From assembly GCA_965204855.1 (NCBI GenBank), contig OZ242018.1, positions 1,488,001 through 1,552,000 on the forward strand: DNA of 64,000 nt. Reading direction: 5' to 3'. Both the position numbers and the translations under genes were made by a program. Below are positions 1 to 7,596 of the stretch, one piece after another. The stretch comes from Bin90 sp965204855 (GTDB lineage Bacteria > Chloroflexota > Dehalococcoidia > Lucifugimonadales > JADFKI01). Position 1 is the stretch's first letter, and each line of letters begins with the position of its first letter. The notes beneath the pieces were generated by a model, which worked only from the letters and a program-made list of their open reading frames with translations, searched no databases and had not been told where the DNA came from.

Positions 1-1171
1 TCACCACCAGGTGCGTCGTGCCCTTGTCCTCGGCGGGACGGCTCGCGGGCAGAACGCTGGTCGGCTCCCTGCCCTCCTGCACCCACGGATTGCCCGCCTC
101 AACCGAGCCGTTCGTCCTGTCGCCAATGGAAGCGCGGCGCAGTTCGGTGTACTCATCCGACACAAGCCCGTTCCACGGCACATCGGCGAACGCTGGATCG
201 GCAAGGTACTGGAAGCGGTCCGCGTATGCGAGCCGCGCGCAGGAGATGTAAGCGTGCAGCATATCGGCGGAATTGTGCCCCATGGATGACAGGTCGAAGC
301 CGTCCAGCAGCTTCAGCGTCATCGTGCTGGTGATACCGGCACAGGCAAATGGCGGGACGCGCACTGTATGACCGCGATACTTAAACTCCAAGCCCCCGTC
401 CCAGATTTTCGGCTCGTAGTTCGCCATGTCCTCTTCAGACAGTATCCCGCCGTTGTCCTGAATGTCGGACGTAATAGCACTCGCGATGTCCCCCTTGTAG
501 AAGGCGTCCGGTCCGCCCTTGCCGATAGCCTCCAGGACCTCGGCGAGTTCGGGCTGCTTGAATACGGCGCGGTCAACGACATCGCCCATCGGCATGTTGC
601 CGCCGGGCCACAGAACGCGGCGAAGCTCGTCGTACCGAGCGATCATACCGCCAGTGCCTCCAATCTGGTTGAGGCCGAACAGGTTGGGAGTGAAGCCGTC
701 CCGCGCGAGACTGACGGCAGGCGCGACGACCTCGCTCAGTGGGAGCTTGCCGAAGCGTCGGTGCGCCTCGCATAGCCCCGCGACCGCGCCGGGAGTCGCA
801 ATCGAGCGGAAGCCCTCGATGTTCTCGTCGTTGACCACGCCCGGCCAGCCGAACGAGCCTGTCGCGGCCTCGCCGGTCAGCTCGTACATGTCCGGCTTAG
901 CAGCGAGCGGCCCCTTCATCGGGAAGCCGATGACGCCGCCCTGGTCGCCGACCTGATAGACAAGGTATCCGCCGCCGCCGATTCCGCTGGACGCCGGCTC
1001 GATTACACCGATGGCAAAGCAGGATGCGACCGCGGCGTCGATTGCGTTGCCGCCCTGCGCGAGCATCCGTAAGCCTGCGCGGGTTGCCTCGCGGTCCTTT
1101 GTGGCGACCATTGCGCTAGGCGCGCGCGCCTCTTCCTTGACTACGCGGGTGATAGTTGGCTGTGAGGTCAT
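1..1171 (-). CDS. ggt: Gamma-glutamyltransferase, 5' part (runs off the window)
   Basis: I see 390 codons of the large subunit of a gamma-glutamyltranspeptidase, an Ntn-hydrolase that transfers or hydrolyses the gamma-glutamyl group of glutathione and related compounds. Residues about 19-60 carry the family start (MVATKDREATRAGLRMLAQG, GNAIDAAVA) and a Gly-rich GIGGGG stretch near 65. The window ends just past the autoprocessing site: the first Thr of TTHLVV (residue 385) should be the nucleophile that becomes the N-terminus of the small subunit. The ATG follows a strong AGGAGG with 10 nt spacing. No Sec-type signal peptide is apparent, so a cytosolic form is likely. It is divergent from the gene at 1335. 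The family call is firm; the substrate is not known. Confidence 0.9.
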   Translation of the reverse strand, partial: MTSQPTITRVVKEEARAPSAMVATKDREATRAGLRMLAQGGNAIDAAVASCFAIGVIEPASSGIGGGGYLVYQVGDQGGVIGFPMKGPLAAKPDMYELTGEAATGSFGWPGVVNDENIEGFRSIATPGAVAGLCEAHRRFGKLPLSEVVAPAVSLARDGFTPNLFGLNQIGGTGGMIARYDELRRVLWPGGNMPMGDVVDRAVFKQPELAEVLEAIGKGGPDAFYKGDIASAITSDIQDNGGILSEEDMANYEPKIWDGGLEFKYRGHTVRVPPFACAGITSTMTLKLLDGFDLSSMGHNSADMLHAYISCARLAYADRFQYLADPAFADVPWNGLVSDEYTELRRASIGDRTNGSVEAGNPWVQEGREPTSVLPASRPAEDKGTTHLVV

Positions 1172-1272
1172 GGGTTGGTGTCCTCCTAAGACTTATGCGA
1201 ATTCTGGGGGTAACTTTAACACAAGGAAAGTAAGGGTAACAGGATGTATAGAATAAGCAGGCATATTCAGGT

Positions 1273-1301
1273 TTGACCGTATGACCGGCTGCCCCTATAA
1301 T
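1273..1301 (+). promoter_or_regulatory. Sigma-70-type promoter for the gene at 1335
   Basis: TTGACC (1273-1278), 17-nt spacer, TATAAT (1296-1301). Transcription should start near 1308, which lies downstream of an in-frame ATG at 1281 and therefore rules that ATG out as the start of the gene. Confidence 0.75.
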
Positions 1302-1334
1302 CTGGGCAGAATCGACAATGCTTGGAGTGTGAAT

Positions 1335-2372
1335 TTGACCACGCAACCGTTGACATCTGATTTGTTCGAGTTTGACAGCGCCACCGATGTGATCGAGCAC
1401 TACTTTCGGTCCGGGTGGACGGACGGGCTGCCGGTCGTGCCGCCGACTCCTGAGCGCGTGGGCGAGTTCCTTGATTACGCGGGGCGGTCACCTTCCGAGA
1501 TTCTGGGGACGGAGCCTACGAAGGGGCGAGTCATTACCGTCGAGAAGGTGGCTATCAACGCGGTGATGGCGGGCTGCTTGCCCGAGTATTTTCCGGCAGT
1601 TCTGGCGGCGGTTGAGGCGCTGGTCGAGCCGCAGTTCAACCTTCACGCGATTACGGTCAGCACGATGGGCGCGGCGGTGCTGGCGGTGGTGAACGGGCCT
1701 ATCGCGAACGACCTGGCTATGAACTCCTCGGTGAGCGTCTTCGGACCGGGGCATAGGGCGAACGCGACCATCGGACGAGCGATTCGGCTGGTCATCATCA
1801 ATGTTACCGGCGCGGTGCCGGGCGTGCTAGACAAGGCGACGCTGGGACATCCCGGCAAATACACCTGGTGCATTGCTGAGGGCGAAGAGGTCAGCCCATG
1901 GGAGCCGCTGCATGTCGAGCGTGGCATGGACGCGGCATCGAGCGCGATTACGCTGTTCGCGGGACTGTCGGCTACGCAGGTGCCCAACCATACCGGGAAT
2001 ACGCCGGAGTCGATTCTGGTGAGCTTCGGGGACGCGATGTTTGCGGCGGGACACGGGCAAGGCGAAGTTGTCGTTGTGCTATGCCCTGAGCATGTCGGCT
2101 ATCTGGGGAACGCCGGCTGGAGTAAGGCGGATGTGAAGTCTTACCTGAGCGAGAGGGCGAGGAGGAAGGTGTCGGAGTGGCTGGACGCCGGTCACACGAC
2201 GCCTGACGGCGCGGACCCGGAGGCTATGCTGGCAACTGCACCGTCGGCGGAGAACATTACGGTGCTGGTTGCGGGCGGATTCGCGGGCGCGTTCTCGCAG
2301 GTGATACCGTTGTGGGGCGGCGGATCGAATTCGCGCTCGGTGTGCAAGGAGATATATCTTCCTAGTACATAA
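1335..2372 (+). CDS. Conserved protein of unknown function upstream of the UGSC selenoprotein
   Basis: A soluble protein of about 345 aa that I cannot assign to a named enzyme family. Visible blocks are GWTDGLPVVPPTPERV near residue 25, KGRVITVEKVAINAVMAGC near 60, a Gly/Ala-rich core with FGPGHRANATIGRAIR near 140, and a Cys in VVLCPEHVGYLG. The reading frame is open from 1281, but a sigma-70 promoter covers that ATG. TTG 1335, 7 nt after GGAG (1324-1327), is the best start; GTG 1329 is the alternative. It lies co-directional with the selenoprotein at 2887, separated by a lipoprotein gene. A functional link to the selenoprotein is inferred from position only. Confidence 0.75.
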   Translation: MTTQPLTSDLFEFDSATDVIEHYFRSGWTDGLPVVPPTPERVGEFLDYAGRSPSEILGTEPTKGRVITVEKVAINAVMAGCLPEYFPAVLAAVEALVEPQFNLHAITVSTMGAAVLAVVNGPIANDLAMNSSVSVFGPGHRANATIGRAIRLVIINVTGAVPGVLDKATLGHPGKYTWCIAEGEEVSPWEPLHVERGMDAASSAITLFAGLSATQVPNHTGNTPESILVSFGDAMFAAGHGQGEVVVVLCPEHVGYLGNAGWSKADVKSYLSERARRKVSEWLDAGHTTPDGADPEAMLATAPSAENITVLVAGGFAGAFSQVIPLWGGGSNSRSVCKEIYLPST

Positions 2373-2400
2373 TGTAAAAGCAGAGGACGATAACTACTGA

Positions 2401-2829
2401 ATGAAATCATTACTTTTTCTGTGCTTGGTCGGGCCTGTATGCCTCATACTAGCTTGTACATCAGAACAAAGCCCACGCTCCAAACCTATGAGCAGTGCTC
2501 AAACTGGGACTAAAGCGCAATCTACTCCAACTCAGATTCCCTCAGTCTGCAAAGACCACAATAACAAGGTGAGTTTCAGATACTACGGCGAATCTCATAT
2601 AAGACGGTATTTCATAGATCAAGGAATCAATATTACGTCTTTTTCTTGGGACACGGACCCATTAACTGGAGACAGGTCTCCTGGAATTTCAAAGAATCGT
2701 CGCTTAGCTGGGAACAACTACGGGAGAATGATGAATTCAGACGTTATCATAAACGGAAGAGCTGTTTATGTTGCTGGCTTTATGACAGAGGATTGTCGCT
2801 ACATTATAGCCGGCGCAGAGGTGAAGTAA
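2401..2829 (+). CDS. Small putative lipoprotein, low GC
   Basis: A 142-aa protein with a type II signal peptide: hydrophobic residues 4-18 end in the lipobox LILAC, with Cys19 as the probable lipidated residue. A Ser/Thr/Gln-rich linker (about 20-48) is followed by a compact domain holding two Cys residues (VCKDH and DCRYI) that could form a disulfide. The last part reads as a small beta-rich domain, but I do not recognise the family. An AGAGGA lies about 13 nt before the ATG. The base composition is clearly more AT-rich than the flanking genes, which suggests recent insertion between the gene at 1335 and the selenoprotein gene. Confidence 0.65.
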   Translation: MKSLLFLCLVGPVCLILACTSEQSPRSKPMSSAQTGTKAQSTPTQIPSVCKDHNNKVSFRYYGESHIRRYFIDQGINITSFSWDTDPLTGDRSPGISKNRRLAGNNYGRMMNSDVIINGRAVYVAGFMTEDCRYIIAGAEVK

Positions 2830-2886
2830 GGCATTTCACATAGTTGGTCCGTCAACTCAAGAAATAGAAATAAGGGAGGTTTATCT

Positions 2887-3429
2887 ATGGTTGTTGCTGA
2901 GAGGCTTCAGGTTTTGGATCCGACGGTGCAGGCGATTCCGGAGGATGCGGTGGTGGCGCGGCGGCCGGATACGCTTGACGGCAAGGTGATAGGGCTGCTG
3001 GCGAACGGCAAGATTAACTCGGAGGAGATTCTGGCGCTGACGCAGGAAGTGCTGGCGGACCGGTATGAGTTCAAGTCGGTTGTGGCGCGGAACAAGATGA
3101 ATGCGTCGCGTCCTTGCCCTGAGCACATCATCGACGAGCTTGTGGAGCAGTGCGACGTGGTGATTACCTCGTCGGGCGATTGAGGGTCTTGCTCATCGTG
3201 CAGTGTGCACGACGGAATCACCCTTGAAAAGCGCGGCGTTCCCACGGCTGTGATATGCACTGAGCCGTTCATATCGAGCGGCAAGGCGATGTCGAACATC
3301 GGCGGAATACCCGACTACCCGTTCGTGGTGCTCCCACATCCCCTGGGCAGCCTCGACGAGGAACGTCTGCGGGAGCGGGCGATGCAGGCCGCGCCTGAAG
3401 TGCTGCGGATTCTGCTGGCGCGGAGCTAG
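2887..3429 (+). CDS. UGSC-family selenoprotein (in-frame TGA read as selenocysteine)
   Basis: The frame runs from ATG 2887 (GGGAGGT 7 nt upstream) to TAG 3427-3429, 181 codons including a TGA at 3181-3183 that is codon 99. Read as Sec, the sequence is ITSSGD-U-GSCSSCSVHDG, the U-G-S-C motif that names the UGSC selenoprotein family; U99 and C102 form a UxxC redox pair like that of thioredoxins. The region after the TGA is clearly coding (TAVICTEPFISSGKAMSNIG, then PYPFVVLPHPLG-type sequence). A perfect hairpin lies 18 nt past the TGA, and tRNA-Sec, selA and selD are all in this window. The protein is soluble, probably a thiol/selenol redox enzyme; substrate unknown. Conventional calling would give two fragments, 2887-3183 and 3205-3429. 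Confidence 0.92.
3196..3212 (+). promoter_or_regulatory. Bacterial SECIS element of the UGSC gene
   Basis: TCGTGC (3196-3201), loop AGTGT (3202-3206), GCACGA (3207-3212): a perfect 6-bp stem with G at the second loop position. The apical loop begins 19 nt after the TGA at 3181-3183 (18 nt between), inside the 16-37 nt window known for bacterial SECIS elements. It would recruit SelB to decode the TGA. Confidence 0.8.
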
Positions 3430-3442
3430 GCAGCTACGAATA

Positions 3443-3470
3443 ATGGTGGGGGCATTCACACCCCCACCAT
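3443..3470. terminator. Bidirectional terminator hairpin
   Basis: ATGGTGGGGG and CCCCCACCAT form a perfect 10-bp stem around an 8-nt loop. It sits between the convergent UGSC gene (ends 3429) and the gene at 3516. The T-tract is weak on either side. Confidence 0.65.
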
Positions 3471-3515
3471 ATCTCTTTCGCCCTGTCACTAGGGAGTGAT
3501 ACTTCCAATGGCGGG

Positions 3516-3803
3516 CTAGTCGGCGACGTGGAAGCGCTCGGATTCGGGGTGCTTTGACCAGAGAGCGTCCGCGCCGGTCATCACGGCGGCCCGCTCAGGA
3601 CTGGCGCGCCATTCTTCATAAATTTCGTTGCTGGTCCACTTCACCATCGTTGTAATCTGCGTCGGGTCGGTAAGCGAGTAGAAGGTTTCGCGGCTCACGA
3701 ACCCGGGCGCCCGGCTCTGCGCGTCACCGTTACGGTCAAGTAGATCTCTTGCGGTTTCAATCAGGTCGTCTTTTGCCCAGTGATGTGTGAGAACGCCTAT
3801 CAT
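3516..3803 (-). CDS. Antibiotic biosynthesis monooxygenase (ABM)-like protein
   Basis: A 95-aa dimeric alpha+beta barrel type protein. It opens with MIGVLTHHWAKDD, has an arginine-tethered APGFVSRETF segment and a TTMVKWTSNEIYEEWRASPE segment, both typical of ABM/EthD-like stress-response or heme-degrading small monooxygenases. The catalytic role cannot be told from sequence. The ATG follows an AGGAGAG. It is transcribed alone, convergent with the UGSC gene. Confidence 0.65.
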   Translation of the reverse strand: MIGVLTHHWAKDDLIETARDLLDRNGDAQSRAPGFVSRETFYSLTDPTQITTMVKWTSNEIYEEWRASPERAAVMTGADALWSKHPESERFHVAD

Positions 3804-3883
3804 TTGCTCTCCTCTTTGGATTCAGTCGTCAATGAAGTCTATCATGCGGGCGGGCTATCAGGATATACAGGATGGATAGGATA

Positions 3884-4684
3884 ATGACAGAGAAGAAGCG
3901 GGTTCTCGTTACGGGGATGGGTGGACAGATTGGGGGGATTATCCGGCGCGAATTGGGTGAGCGCTACGAGTTGAGCGGTATCGACCGTGTGGATGTGGAG
4001 GGCGTGCCGACGACGGTGGCGGATATAGCAGACTTAAACGCTATATTGCCCGCCTTCGAGGGGATTGACGCGGTGGTACACCTGGGTGCCGATCCGAGTC
4101 CACAGGCTTCGTGGGAGTCGGTGCTGACTAACAACCTCATTGGAACGCGGAGTGTGTATGAGGCGGCTCGGCTGTCGGGAGTTAAGCGGATAGTGTTCGC
4201 CAGCAGCAATCACGCGGTCGGCAACTACCCGCTTCTGCAGGACCCTTACAAGGCCGTGTACGACGGAAGGCTGGGGGAGGTCCGGCGTCCGTTCCCACCG
4301 CTTACGACTGATATGCTGCGCCCGGACAGTTATTATGGTGTCAGCAAGGCTTTCGGCGAGTCGCTGGGTAGCTTCTTCCATGACGAATACGGCTTATCCG
4401 TGATCTGCCTGCGGATTGGGTGGGTGATGACGCCGGATGATCCCACGTTTTCGCCCGCTGCGCTGTCGCTGTGGCTGAGCCATCGAGACGCTGCACAACT
4501 CATTCAGAAGAGCATTGACGCGCCCCCGTCGGTCGGATTTGCCGTTTTGAATGGGGAGTCGGCTAATTCGTTGAGCATCTGGGACATCGAGACCACGCGT
4601 CAGGTGCTGGGCTATGAGCCGCAGGACGGCGCGGATGAGGACTGGGAGGAGAGGCCGGGCACCACGGGGCCGATGGGGATTTGA
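3884..4684 (+). CDS. NAD-dependent epimerase/dehydratase family protein (extended SDR)
   Basis: A Rossmann-fold sugar-nucleotide or uronate dehydrogenase-type protein of 266 aa. The NAD-binding TGMGGQIGG sits near residue 12, D of GIDRVD ends beta-2, HLGADPSP and FASSNHAVGNYP follow, and the catalytic YYGVSK (Tyr-x-x-x-Lys) is near 155. The pattern is closest to uronate dehydrogenase-like SDRs. ATG 3884 gives the usual MTEKKRVLVTG start and has GGA 7 nt upstream; ATG 3872 is an in-frame alternative. The last 20 residues are acidic (QDGADEDWEERPG). Confidence 0.8.
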   Translation: MTEKKRVLVTGMGGQIGGIIRRELGERYELSGIDRVDVEGVPTTVADIADLNAILPAFEGIDAVVHLGADPSPQASWESVLTNNLIGTRSVYEAARLSGVKRIVFASSNHAVGNYPLLQDPYKAVYDGRLGEVRRPFPPLTTDMLRPDSYYGVSKAFGESLGSFFHDEYGLSVICLRIGWVMTPDDPTFSPAALSLWLSHRDAAQLIQKSIDAPPSVGFAVLNGESANSLSIWDIETTRQVLGYEPQDGADEDWEERPGTTGPMGI

Positions 4685-4752
4685 GGGGAAGATTCGTCGG
4701 TCTATTCGATCTATTGGAATTACACACCCGCCCATCCCTGCCATTCGCATAG

Positions 4753-4777
4753 AAAAAGGGGGCGACACTTCGCCCTC
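4753..4777 (-). terminator. Rho-independent terminator for the gene at 4794
   Basis: On the minus strand an 8-bp stem (GAGGGCGA with TCGCCCCC, one G-U pair) and tetraloop AGTG are followed directly by TTTTT. Confidence 0.75.
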
Positions 4778-4793
4778 CCCTGACACCCTGTAT

Positions 4794-5249
4794 TCAGTTC
4801 TCGCGGTGGCGGGCGAGGCGGTAGAAATATGGGGCTGCGGCAAGGATGTTCGCGGTGATGAGCGACGCGACAATTATCGTGCCGAGAAGGTCGCCGAGGT
4901 CTATGACGGGGACGCGGTGAGTGCCGCCGAGCAAGCCGTAGTAGGTATAGACGCCACGAATCTCGACTGTGAGCCACGCACAGAGGGCGGTCGCGGGCGG
5001 CACGACCAAGGCCGTCATCACTTTCAGCCTCGCCGGGGCTTCCAGGTTCCACCATGCGCCAACGGCACCTATGCCTGCGGGTATCCCGATTACTAGAGCC
5101 TGGGTTACGTAAATGGTTGACGCCTCAAGCGTGAGGTATTGCAGAAAGAGCCTTGACAGGACCCATGTGGTTGCGAGGAGAACGACCGGAAGGAATATGC
5201 CCAAGCAGATGCGCGCGATAATCCAGACGGCGGACTCTAGGGTTAGCAT
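4794..5249 (-). CDS. Small integral membrane protein, unknown function
   Basis: A 151-aa protein with about four hydrophobic segments (roughly residues 8-35, 45-66, 76-97 and 118-142) and a basic C-terminus (YRLARHREN). No catalytic motif or named family is recognised. It follows the dppC-like permease gene on the same strand after an 81-nt gap containing a hairpin, and ends at a good terminator, so it may be its own unit. Confidence 0.6.
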   Translation of the reverse strand: MLTLESAVWIIARICLGIFLPVVLLATTWVLSRLFLQYLTLEASTIYVTQALVIGIPAGIGAVGAWWNLEAPARLKVMTALVVPPATALCAWLTVEIRGVYTYYGLLGGTHRVPVIDLGDLLGTIIVASLITANILAAAPYFYRLARHREN

Positions 5250-5284
5250 TTCGTAAGATAATCCAATTTACACCCCTATCCCAA

Positions 5285-5309
5285 CCCTTCCCTCAATATG
5301 AAGGAAGGG
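5285..5309. repeat. Polypyrimidine/polypurine hairpin downstream of the permease operon
   Basis: CCCTTCC (5285-5291) and GGAAGGG (5303-5309) pair around an 11-nt loop, just after the stop of the dppC-like gene. It resembles hairpins at 24786 and 56928. It could act as a transcript end. Confidence 0.4.
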
Positions 5310-5330
5310 ACTTTTGTGCAGAGGCGAGGA

Positions 5331-6353
5331 TTAGCCGATTTGCTGTAGCCTTGGGTCCAGGCGGTCGCGGAGCCAGTCGCCGGTGAAGTTCAGCGACAGC
5401 ACTACCATGAATATCGCGAGGCCGGGCAATATGGTGGGCCACCAAGCGGTGCTGATGTAGCTTCTGCCTTCGGATACCATGCTGCCCCAAGTGGCGTCCG
5501 GAGCGGGCACGCCGGCACCGAGGAAGCTGAGTGCGGCTTCTGCCAGAATCAGGGAACCGACAATCAAGGTGGCGATAACAACTGCTGTGTTGATGACGCC
5601 CGGAACTATATGGCGAATGAGAATGCGGGCAGTGGAGCATCCCGCGACGCGAGCGAGTTCCACGTATGCCTCGTTCTTGATTGTCAATGTCTGGCCCCGG
5701 ATAACCCTGACGAAGGGAACCCAGGATAGGGCAGCCATAAGAGCGAGCAGCAGTACGGTGCTCTGGCCAAAAATGAGTACGCAGACGAGCGCGACCATAA
5801 GGAACGGGAGCGCCTGCCAGATGTCAACCGCACGCGTGATGATTTCGTCTATCCAGCCGCCGGCGTATCCGCCGACAACCCCCATGGTAGTTCCAACTAC
5901 AAAGCCGAAGATGAGTGCAATTGCCGCCACCCATAATGATATGCGCGCGCCATGCAACATCCGCGAATACACATCTCTTCCTGAATGGTCTGTGCCAAAG
6001 AGGTGGAAATTGCACACATCCACCCGCCTTGTGTTTTCAGGGTCCCCCAATACGGCTTCCCACAAGCAACTGAAAGGCGTTTCGCCCTCTTCCCTGAGCT
6101 TATCGTACCTGTCGTCATGCATCCAAACAGGCGGATAGTGACGGTCACGGATTCCGCCGGCGGCTTCGCCGTGCGTAGCAAGAGCCGGGGCGAAAATTCC
6201 GCAAAAGACGAGTACGGACAGGATGAACATCGGAATAACGGGCCAGCGCCGAATAAAGCGCCAAGTAACGTTAAGCTGCTGCAAGACAGGAGGATACTCC
6301 CGCATCCCCAGCAGGTCGCGTTCCAGCTCGGTAATTTGAAGGTTGGACTGCAT
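5331..6353 (-). CDS. Peptide/opine ABC transporter permease, DppC/OppC family
   Basis: A 340-aa inner-membrane permease. The cytoplasmic N-terminus (1-38) precedes a first helix (PVIPMFILSVLVFCGIFAPA), then a soluble insertion with the family motif HLFGTDHSGRDVYSRMLHGAR (quoted in part), and five more helices. The EAA loop, which contacts the ATPase, reads YVELARVAGCSTARILIRH. It pairs with the DppB-like permease, whose stop codon is 2 nt upstream, so the two are translationally coupled. No ATPase genes follow in this window, which means they must be supplied from elsewhere. Confidence 0.9.
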   Translation of the reverse strand: MQSNLQITELERDLLGMREYPPVLQQLNVTWRFIRRWPVIPMFILSVLVFCGIFAPALATHGEAAGGIRDRHYPPVWMHDDRYDKLREEGETPFSCLWEAVLGDPENTRRVDVCNFHLFGTDHSGRDVYSRMLHGARISLWVAAIALIFGFVVGTTMGVVGGYAGGWIDEIITRAVDIWQALPFLMVALVCVLIFGQSTVLLLALMAALSWVPFVRVIRGQTLTIKNEAYVELARVAGCSTARILIRHIVPGVINTAVVIATLIVGSLILAEAALSFLGAGVPAPDATWGSMVSEGRSYISTAWWPTILPGLAIFMVVLSLNFTGDWLRDRLDPRLQQIG

Positions 6354-6355
6354 AG

Positions 6356-7333
6356 CTACTCGTACCGTATTCGAGGGTCAATCAGCGCATAGAGTATGTC
6401 GGCGAGGAATGCGAAGGTAACGTATATGCCTAGGAACACGAAGACCGTGCCCGCAAGTAGAGGCCAGTCGTTGTCATAGACGGCCTGGTTGAGGGCGACG
6501 GTGCCGATTCCGGGGAGGGAGAAGATAATTTCAACGACGAGAGCGCCGTTAAGGTAGTCTGCCAGCAGGACCAAGGCGGATGTCAAAGGCGGGATGACCG
6601 CGTTACGCAGACCGTGTTTCCAGATAACTGTTACCGGGTTGACGCCTTTGGCGCGGGCGAGCTTGATGAACTCCGAGTCGAGTATTTCGAGCATCGAGGA
6701 GCGCGTCAGGCGCATTATGCTTGCCGAAGCGGGCCATCCCAGCACAATACAAGGCAGAATGTAATACTTAGCGTTTCCCCAGTGCAACGGGAAACCGTCA
6801 TACTCACCTATTCCGCCCGTGGGGAAGAAATCCAAACCAAACCACTCTCTTAAGAGAACTGCGAAGAAGAAGATGGCAAGGACGCCGGACCAGAACTGGG
6901 GTGTAGCCTGCCCCATCAGCGCGAAGGTTCGCCCGATATAATCCCAGAAGGTAGCTCGCTTGACCGCTGCGAGTATGCCGATGCTGATGCCGACAACAGT
7001 GGCAAATATCCAAGCGCCACAGGCGAGAATAAGGGTTACGGCAATGTGAATGCGGATAATCTCACTGACAGGGCGCAGAGTGCCTATTGACTGGCCCAAG
7101 TCGAACTGGATGAGATTCCATACCCATGTCAAGTATTGCATGGGCAGGTTCTTGTCCAGCCCCAACTGTTCCTTAATAAGCTGAATCTGCTCCTCGGAAA
7201 GCTCGACCTGAGCGTCGCCGATGTAGAGCGTGAGTGGATCGGGGCCAAGCCTTGTGAGGATAAAGATGAAGATTGTCGCGCCGATCAACGATATGAAGAT
7301 CGAGAGCAACCTTCTTGCTAAGAACTTTACCAT
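6356..7333 (-). CDS. Peptide/opine ABC transporter permease, DppB/OppB family
   Basis: A 325-aa permease with six predicted helices. The N-terminal signature LLSIFISLIGATIFIFILTR is followed by the LGLDKNLPMQYLTWVWNLIQ periplasmic segment and an EAA loop (EFIKLARAKGVNPVTVIWKH). The C-terminus, ALIDPRIRYE, is the usual DppB ending. It lies between the solute-binding protein gene (upstream, 263-nt gap with a terminator-like hairpin) and the DppC-like gene (2-nt gap). Together they form a family 5 peptide or opine importer. Confidence 0.9.
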   Translation of the reverse strand: MVKFLARRLLSIFISLIGATIFIFILTRLGPDPLTLYIGDAQVELSEEQIQLIKEQLGLDKNLPMQYLTWVWNLIQFDLGQSIGTLRPVSEIIRIHIAVTLILACGAWIFATVVGISIGILAAVKRATFWDYIGRTFALMGQATPQFWSGVLAIFFFAVLLREWFGLDFFPTGGIGEYDGFPLHWGNAKYYILPCIVLGWPASASIMRLTRSSMLEILDSEFIKLARAKGVNPVTVIWKHGLRNAVIPPLTSALVLLADYLNGALVVEIIFSLPGIGTVALNQAVYDNDWPLLAGTVFVFLGIYVTFAFLADILYALIDPRIRYE

Positions 7334-7412
7334 ACGCGATATGGACCTCGTAGGCGGTGAAGCCTAGCTTGCAGCTTGTTTCTTACACCCGGGGAACGAT
7401 TGCCTCAGTTGG

Positions 7413-7486
7413 CATTCCGAATTAGCGAAGAGCAAGTGACGGTCTTCTGGTTTTGGACTATTCCGCGACTTCACTCACTCGGAATG
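7413..7486. repeat. Short interspersed inverted repeat in the importer operon
   Basis: CATTCCGA (7413-7420) and TCGGAATG (7479-7486) face each other across 58 nt. This kind of CATTCCGAGnGAGTGAAG motif is common in dispersed intergenic repeats; here it fills much of the gap between the binding-protein and permease genes. Confidence 0.3.
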
Positions 7487-7551
7487 ACAATTGAATATCG
7501 AACACTTTGAAGTCAGTGCGACTTCCAATTGCTTGAGTTCCGATGACCAAA

Positions 7552-7578
7552 GGGGAGAGGGATTCAACCCCTCTCCCC
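7552..7578 (-). terminator. Terminator-like hairpin between binding protein and permease genes
   Basis: GGGGAGAGGG and CCCTCTCCCC form a perfect 10-bp stem with a 7-nt loop, 19 nt past the stop of the solute-binding protein gene. On the minus strand it is followed by only TTT. Partial read-through would give much more binding protein than permease. Confidence 0.6.
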
Positions 7579-7596
7579 CTATTTCAAGACTTTATT

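Noticed and set aside
1281..1334. ATG 1281 as the start of the conserved unknown gene
   Set aside because: The promoter TTGACC-17-TATAAT (1273-1301) covers it, so the ATG is upstream of the transcription start.
4682..4800. A second Sec candidate at the TGA ending the epimerase gene
   Set aside because: The frame after the TGA shows no conserved coding pattern and no hairpin at the right distance.
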